Assembly (NCBI GenBank): GCA_017460885.1
Contig: JAFUAB010000050.1
Coordinates: forward strand, 1-64,000
Direction of reading: 5' to 3'
From: Lachnospiraceae bacterium
Lineage (GTDB): Bacteria > Bacillota > Clostridia > Lachnospirales > Lachnospiraceae
Length of the DNA: 64,000 nucleotides
The position numbers and the translations under genes were made by a program. Below, one piece after another: positions 61,911 through 64,000 of the stretch (positions are counted from its first letter, which is position 1; each line of letters opens with the position of its first letter). The notes below the pieces were generated by a model. The model made no database searches. It was not told the DNA's origin and worked only from the letters and a program-made list of their open reading frames with translations.

Positions 61911-62905
61911 TGGAGAAGCGAAATCAAATTCCAACATTGTACCTGATCTTGCCTTGCTATAACGAAGAGGCGGTATTGGAGAAGACATCGCTGGTTGTTA
62001 AAGATAAGATGACCAGACTGATGAAGGAGGGGAAGATCACAAACGTCAGCAAAGCTCTTTTTGTGAATGATGGCAGTCGGGATGCCACACTCAGGATGCT
62101 TTATGATATTGCCCAAAAGGACAGCTTCTACGGGGTGCTTTCTTTTGCCGGTAATTACGGACACCAGAGTGCAATATTGGCCGGAATGCTGGAGGCCAGA
62201 CTGCACGCGGATGCGGCAGTCACCATAGATGCGGATCTGCAGCAGGATATTGAAGCCCTTGATCGGTTTCTGGAGTGTTATATGGACGGATGCGATGTTG
62301 TGTACGGTGTACGTAATGATCGTGATACGGATGGCTTCTTTAAAAAGCTGACTGCTACAACGTACTATAAGCTTATGCATCTGCTGGGAAGCGGGGCATT
62401 GACCAATTCCGCAGATTACAGGCTGATGTCAAAAAAAGCATTAAATGCACTTGCCGAATACGGTGAGAGCAGTCTGTTCCTTCGAGGCCTGATCCCCACC
62501 ATGGGGTTTGAATCTGATATAGTATATTTTGATGTAAAGGCTCGTGAAGCGGGTGAATCAAAGTATACGTTCAAAAAAATGCTTAACCTGGCTATGGATG
62601 GCATCACTTCGTCGAGTATCAGACCGATACACATGATAGGCGGACTGGGCTTCATTACCGTCCTGGCCGCGCTCGTGATGATAATCTTTTCCATAGTGGA
62701 CTGGGCGAGAGGCAATGCTGTACAGGGTTACACTACTTCACTGATAGTGACACTGATCCTGGGCGGTGTTATCCTGGTCAGTCTGTCAGTGATAGGCGAA
62801 TATGTTGGTAAAACCTATATGGAAGCCAAGCACCGGCCGAGGTATATCATTGATAATGTGATCCTGCGGGATGTATCTTATGAGGATAATACGATCGAGG
62901 AGTGA
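61910..62905 (+). CDS. Polyprenyl-phosphate glycosyltransferase (GtrB-like GT2), second copy
   Basis: A 331-residue GT2 enzyme with two C-terminal helices (about 240-262 and 280-305). YLILPCYNEE, VNDGSRDAT, FAGNYGHQSAI and IDADLQQD are the family motifs, and YVGKTYMEAKHRPRYI closes the membrane domain. It makes polyprenyl-phosphate-linked sugars for use outside. It differs from the copy at 29209 in subfamily (NYGHQ versus NFGKD), so the donor sugars may differ. It lies between the radical SAM gene and the second GDPD-like gene, with one-base spacings. Confidence 0.87.
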   Translation: MEKRNQIPTLYLILPCYNEEAVLEKTSLVVKDKMTRLMKEGKITNVSKALFVNDGSRDATLRMLYDIAQKDSFYGVLSFAGNYGHQSAILAGMLEARLHADAAVTIDADLQQDIEALDRFLECYMDGCDVVYGVRNDRDTDGFFKKLTATTYYKLMHLLGSGALTNSADYRLMSKKALNALAEYGESSLFLRGLIPTMGFESDIVYFDVKAREAGESKYTFKKMLNLAMDGITSSSIRPIHMIGGLGFITVLAALVMIIFSIVDWARGNAVQGYTTSLIVTLILGGVILVSLSVIGEYVGKTYMEAKHRPRYIIDNVILRDVSYEDNTIEE

Positions 62906-62906
62906 C

Positions 62907-63743
62907 ATGGCGGGCGATCGTCAGAAGCTTCATATTCCATACGGAATGCTTCCGGTGGCTATCGGATTGATCCTTGCCGGATCGGCGATAGTTTATGTCA
63001 ATGTGGTAGAAAATTACCAACAGGATGTTCAGGAGATCCGGGAAAAACTGGATTATGAAAAGACCATACTTCATGCGGCCGGAGGATTGTATGGTTCTGA
63101 CGGAAATTTTTACACATATACCAATTCCGTAGAGGCGATGCAGAACGGGATTGATGAGGGTAATCATTTTTTTGAGATTGATTTTATTAAGACCCCTGAT
63201 AAGGGGATGATCTGTTCCGGTGATGAACGTAACTTTGAAATAAGTGAAGATGAGTTTATGCATTCCGGGATTGATGGAGAGTTTACCCCCATGAATATCG
63301 ATTCTCTTGCGGAATTTATGTATAACTACCCCGATATCTATGTGATAACCGATGTCAAAAACGGAAACTACTGGGGCTGCAAAAGCATTTACGAGCGCTA
63401 TCCCGATCTTGCGGACCGTTTTATAATACAGGTGTATCATGACAGTGAGTATGAGGAAATACGTGGGATTGGTTTTAAATATATTATATTTACGCTGTAC
63501 GCCACGGAAGAAGCGGAAAGAGATATAGATGTTTTATCCCAAAATGTTAAGAATCATGATTATGTCGGTATAACATTCTGGGAGGACTGGATGTATGATC
63601 ACGTTTTTTTTGGTGGCGTAAAAAGCTTAAACGTACCGTTGTATGTGCATACTGTGGATGATTACGACAGTATTAAATACGATCTTTCTCAAGGCATTAG
63701 TGCAGTGTACACCGATAATACTGATAATGAATGGGTAAGATGA
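62907..63743 (+). CDS. GDPD-like membrane-anchored protein lacking a catalytic histidine
   Basis: A 278-residue protein with one N-terminal membrane segment (about 11-31) and a GDPD-type domain. His 56 (LHAAGG), Glu 90 and Asp 92 (EID) match the first gene of the window, but the second His-Asp pair reads CSGD, so the usual general-acid histidine is replaced by Gly 105. ITDVKN and IIQVYHDSEYEEIRGIGF are retained. It may therefore be a binding protein or a lysophospholipase/transferase-like variant. The start at 62907 is behind GAGGAG. It stands directly before an LTA-synthase-like gene, pointing to glycerophosphate chemistry. Confidence 0.78.
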   Translation: MAGDRQKLHIPYGMLPVAIGLILAGSAIVYVNVVENYQQDVQEIREKLDYEKTILHAAGGLYGSDGNFYTYTNSVEAMQNGIDEGNHFFEIDFIKTPDKGMICSGDERNFEISEDEFMHSGIDGEFTPMNIDSLAEFMYNYPDIYVITDVKNGNYWGCKSIYERYPDLADRFIIQVYHDSEYEEIRGIGFKYIIFTLYATEEAERDIDVLSQNVKNHDYVGITFWEDWMYDHVFFGGVKSLNVPLYVHTVDDYDSIKYDLSQGISAVYTDNTDNEWVR

Positions 63744-63744
63744 T

Positions 63745-64000
63745 ATGTTAAAAAGGGTTTTGAAGGCTCTGTACCTGACGACCTTCCTGACCGTGGTGTT
63801 TATTTCTCTTGTTGTTTCTTCGGTCATCATCTGGTATAGGAATAACTTTGGCGAACGATTGACGATGCTCATATTTACCTTAAAGCATGCGGAAGGGGCA
63901 AATATGGAGATCGTAAAGGAAGTTATTACTTCCTGCATTCCGTCTTTGATCGTATGGCTTCTGATAAGCTGGGTTGCTATTCTCATGTTTATCAAAAAAG
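63745..64000 (+). CDS. N-terminus of an LTA synthase/phosphoglycerol-transferase-like membrane protein (partial)
   Basis: Eighty-five residues are in the window and the frame runs off the end. The first helix (about 9-28) is followed by YRNNFGERLTMLIFTLKH and then a second helix. This is the pattern of the first loop in LtaS/MdoB-type phosphoglycerol transferases, in which a conserved phrase around FG...F.L...G precedes helix two. I therefore expect a sulfatase-type catalytic domain beyond the window. Coupled with the GDPD-like gene one base upstream, it suggests transfer of glycerophosphate to a glycan. The assignment rests on a short N-terminus and should be treated as provisional. Confidence 0.55.
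   Translation, partial: MLKRVLKALYLTTFLTVVFISLVVSSVIIWYRNNFGERLTMLIFTLKHAEGANMEIVKEVITSCIPSLIVWLLISWVAILMFIKK

Overview
The window is one very large cell-surface glycan locus. It is probably from a Lachnospiraceae-type Firmicute (Butyrivibrio/Lachnospira-like). That assignment is my inference from moderate-to-low GC, AGGAG-type ribosome binding sites, TTG and GTG starts, and families I associate with that group (DUF4869, DUF6020, DUF6056, TupA-like ATP-grasp, CotH). Almost all genes are on the + strand and tightly coupled, often with ATGA overlaps. I see no rRNA, tRNA or CRISPR array.

Layout. 1-89: the 3' end (domains V and VI) of a group II intron, running straight into a glycerophosphodiesterase-like reading frame. 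1-7.1 kb: glycosyltransferases, multi-pass membrane proteins and a sugar epimerase. 7.2-12.1 kb: an accessory island with its own promoter, holding a MerR-like protein and HipA-like kinase pair, an AAA-ATPase/PD-(D/E)XK protein, and a DUF4869 protein with a frameshifted ATPase partner. 12.1-19.6 kb: DUF6020 membrane protein, GT4, an MNT/HEPN toxin-antitoxin pair, an ABC flippase, a pyruvyl transferase and a nitroreductase. 19.6-21.2 kb: a leftward GT2 gene, then a small tyrosine recombinase bracketed by inverted core-type sites and followed by a rightward glycosyltransferase operon. 21.2-28.4 kb: GT4, TupA-like ATP-grasp, an ATPase with iteron-like upstream repeats, asparagine synthase, and a leftward membrane protein. 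28.4-29.2 kb: two small helical proteins with their own promoters. 29.2-38.4 kb: polyprenyl-phosphate glycosyltransferase, a complete GDP-D-glycero-D-manno-heptose cassette (kinase, isomerase, fused guanylyltransferase-phosphatase) with an epimerase, then three large membrane proteins. 38.5-41.8 kb: DUF6056 protein and a broken IS1182-like element. 41.8-58.9 kb: acyltransferase, Wzx-type flippase, UDP-glucuronate decarboxylase, a TM-TagA/WecG fusion, a GINT1-like protein, four GT4 enzymes, one GT2 enzyme and several GT-C-like membrane proteins. 58.9-64 kb: CotH-family protein, radical SAM protein, a second polyprenyl-phosphate GT, a second GDPD-like protein and the start of an LTA-synthase/phosphoglycerol-transferase-like protein.

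How it works together (inference). Nucleotide sugars (GDP-heptose, UDP-xylose, epimerised sugars) feed cytoplasmic GT2/GT4 enzymes that build lipid-linked oligosaccharides. An ABC flippase and a Wzx-type flippase export them. GtrB-like enzymes charge polyprenyl phosphate for outside-acting GT-C proteins (DUF6020, DUF6056, PTPS-related). Pyruvyl, acyl and probably glycerophosphate groups decorate the product.

The most interesting signal is the recombinase segment at 20.53-21.23 kb. It has the architecture of a self-contained DNA inversion switch between two divergent glycosyltransferase units, with outward promoter-like sequences, so surface-glycan phase variation is a concrete and testable hypothesis. 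Second are the compact DUF4869/P-loop ATPase pair and the MerR/HipA pair, which look like toxin-antitoxin or defence-type modules embedded in the glycan locus.
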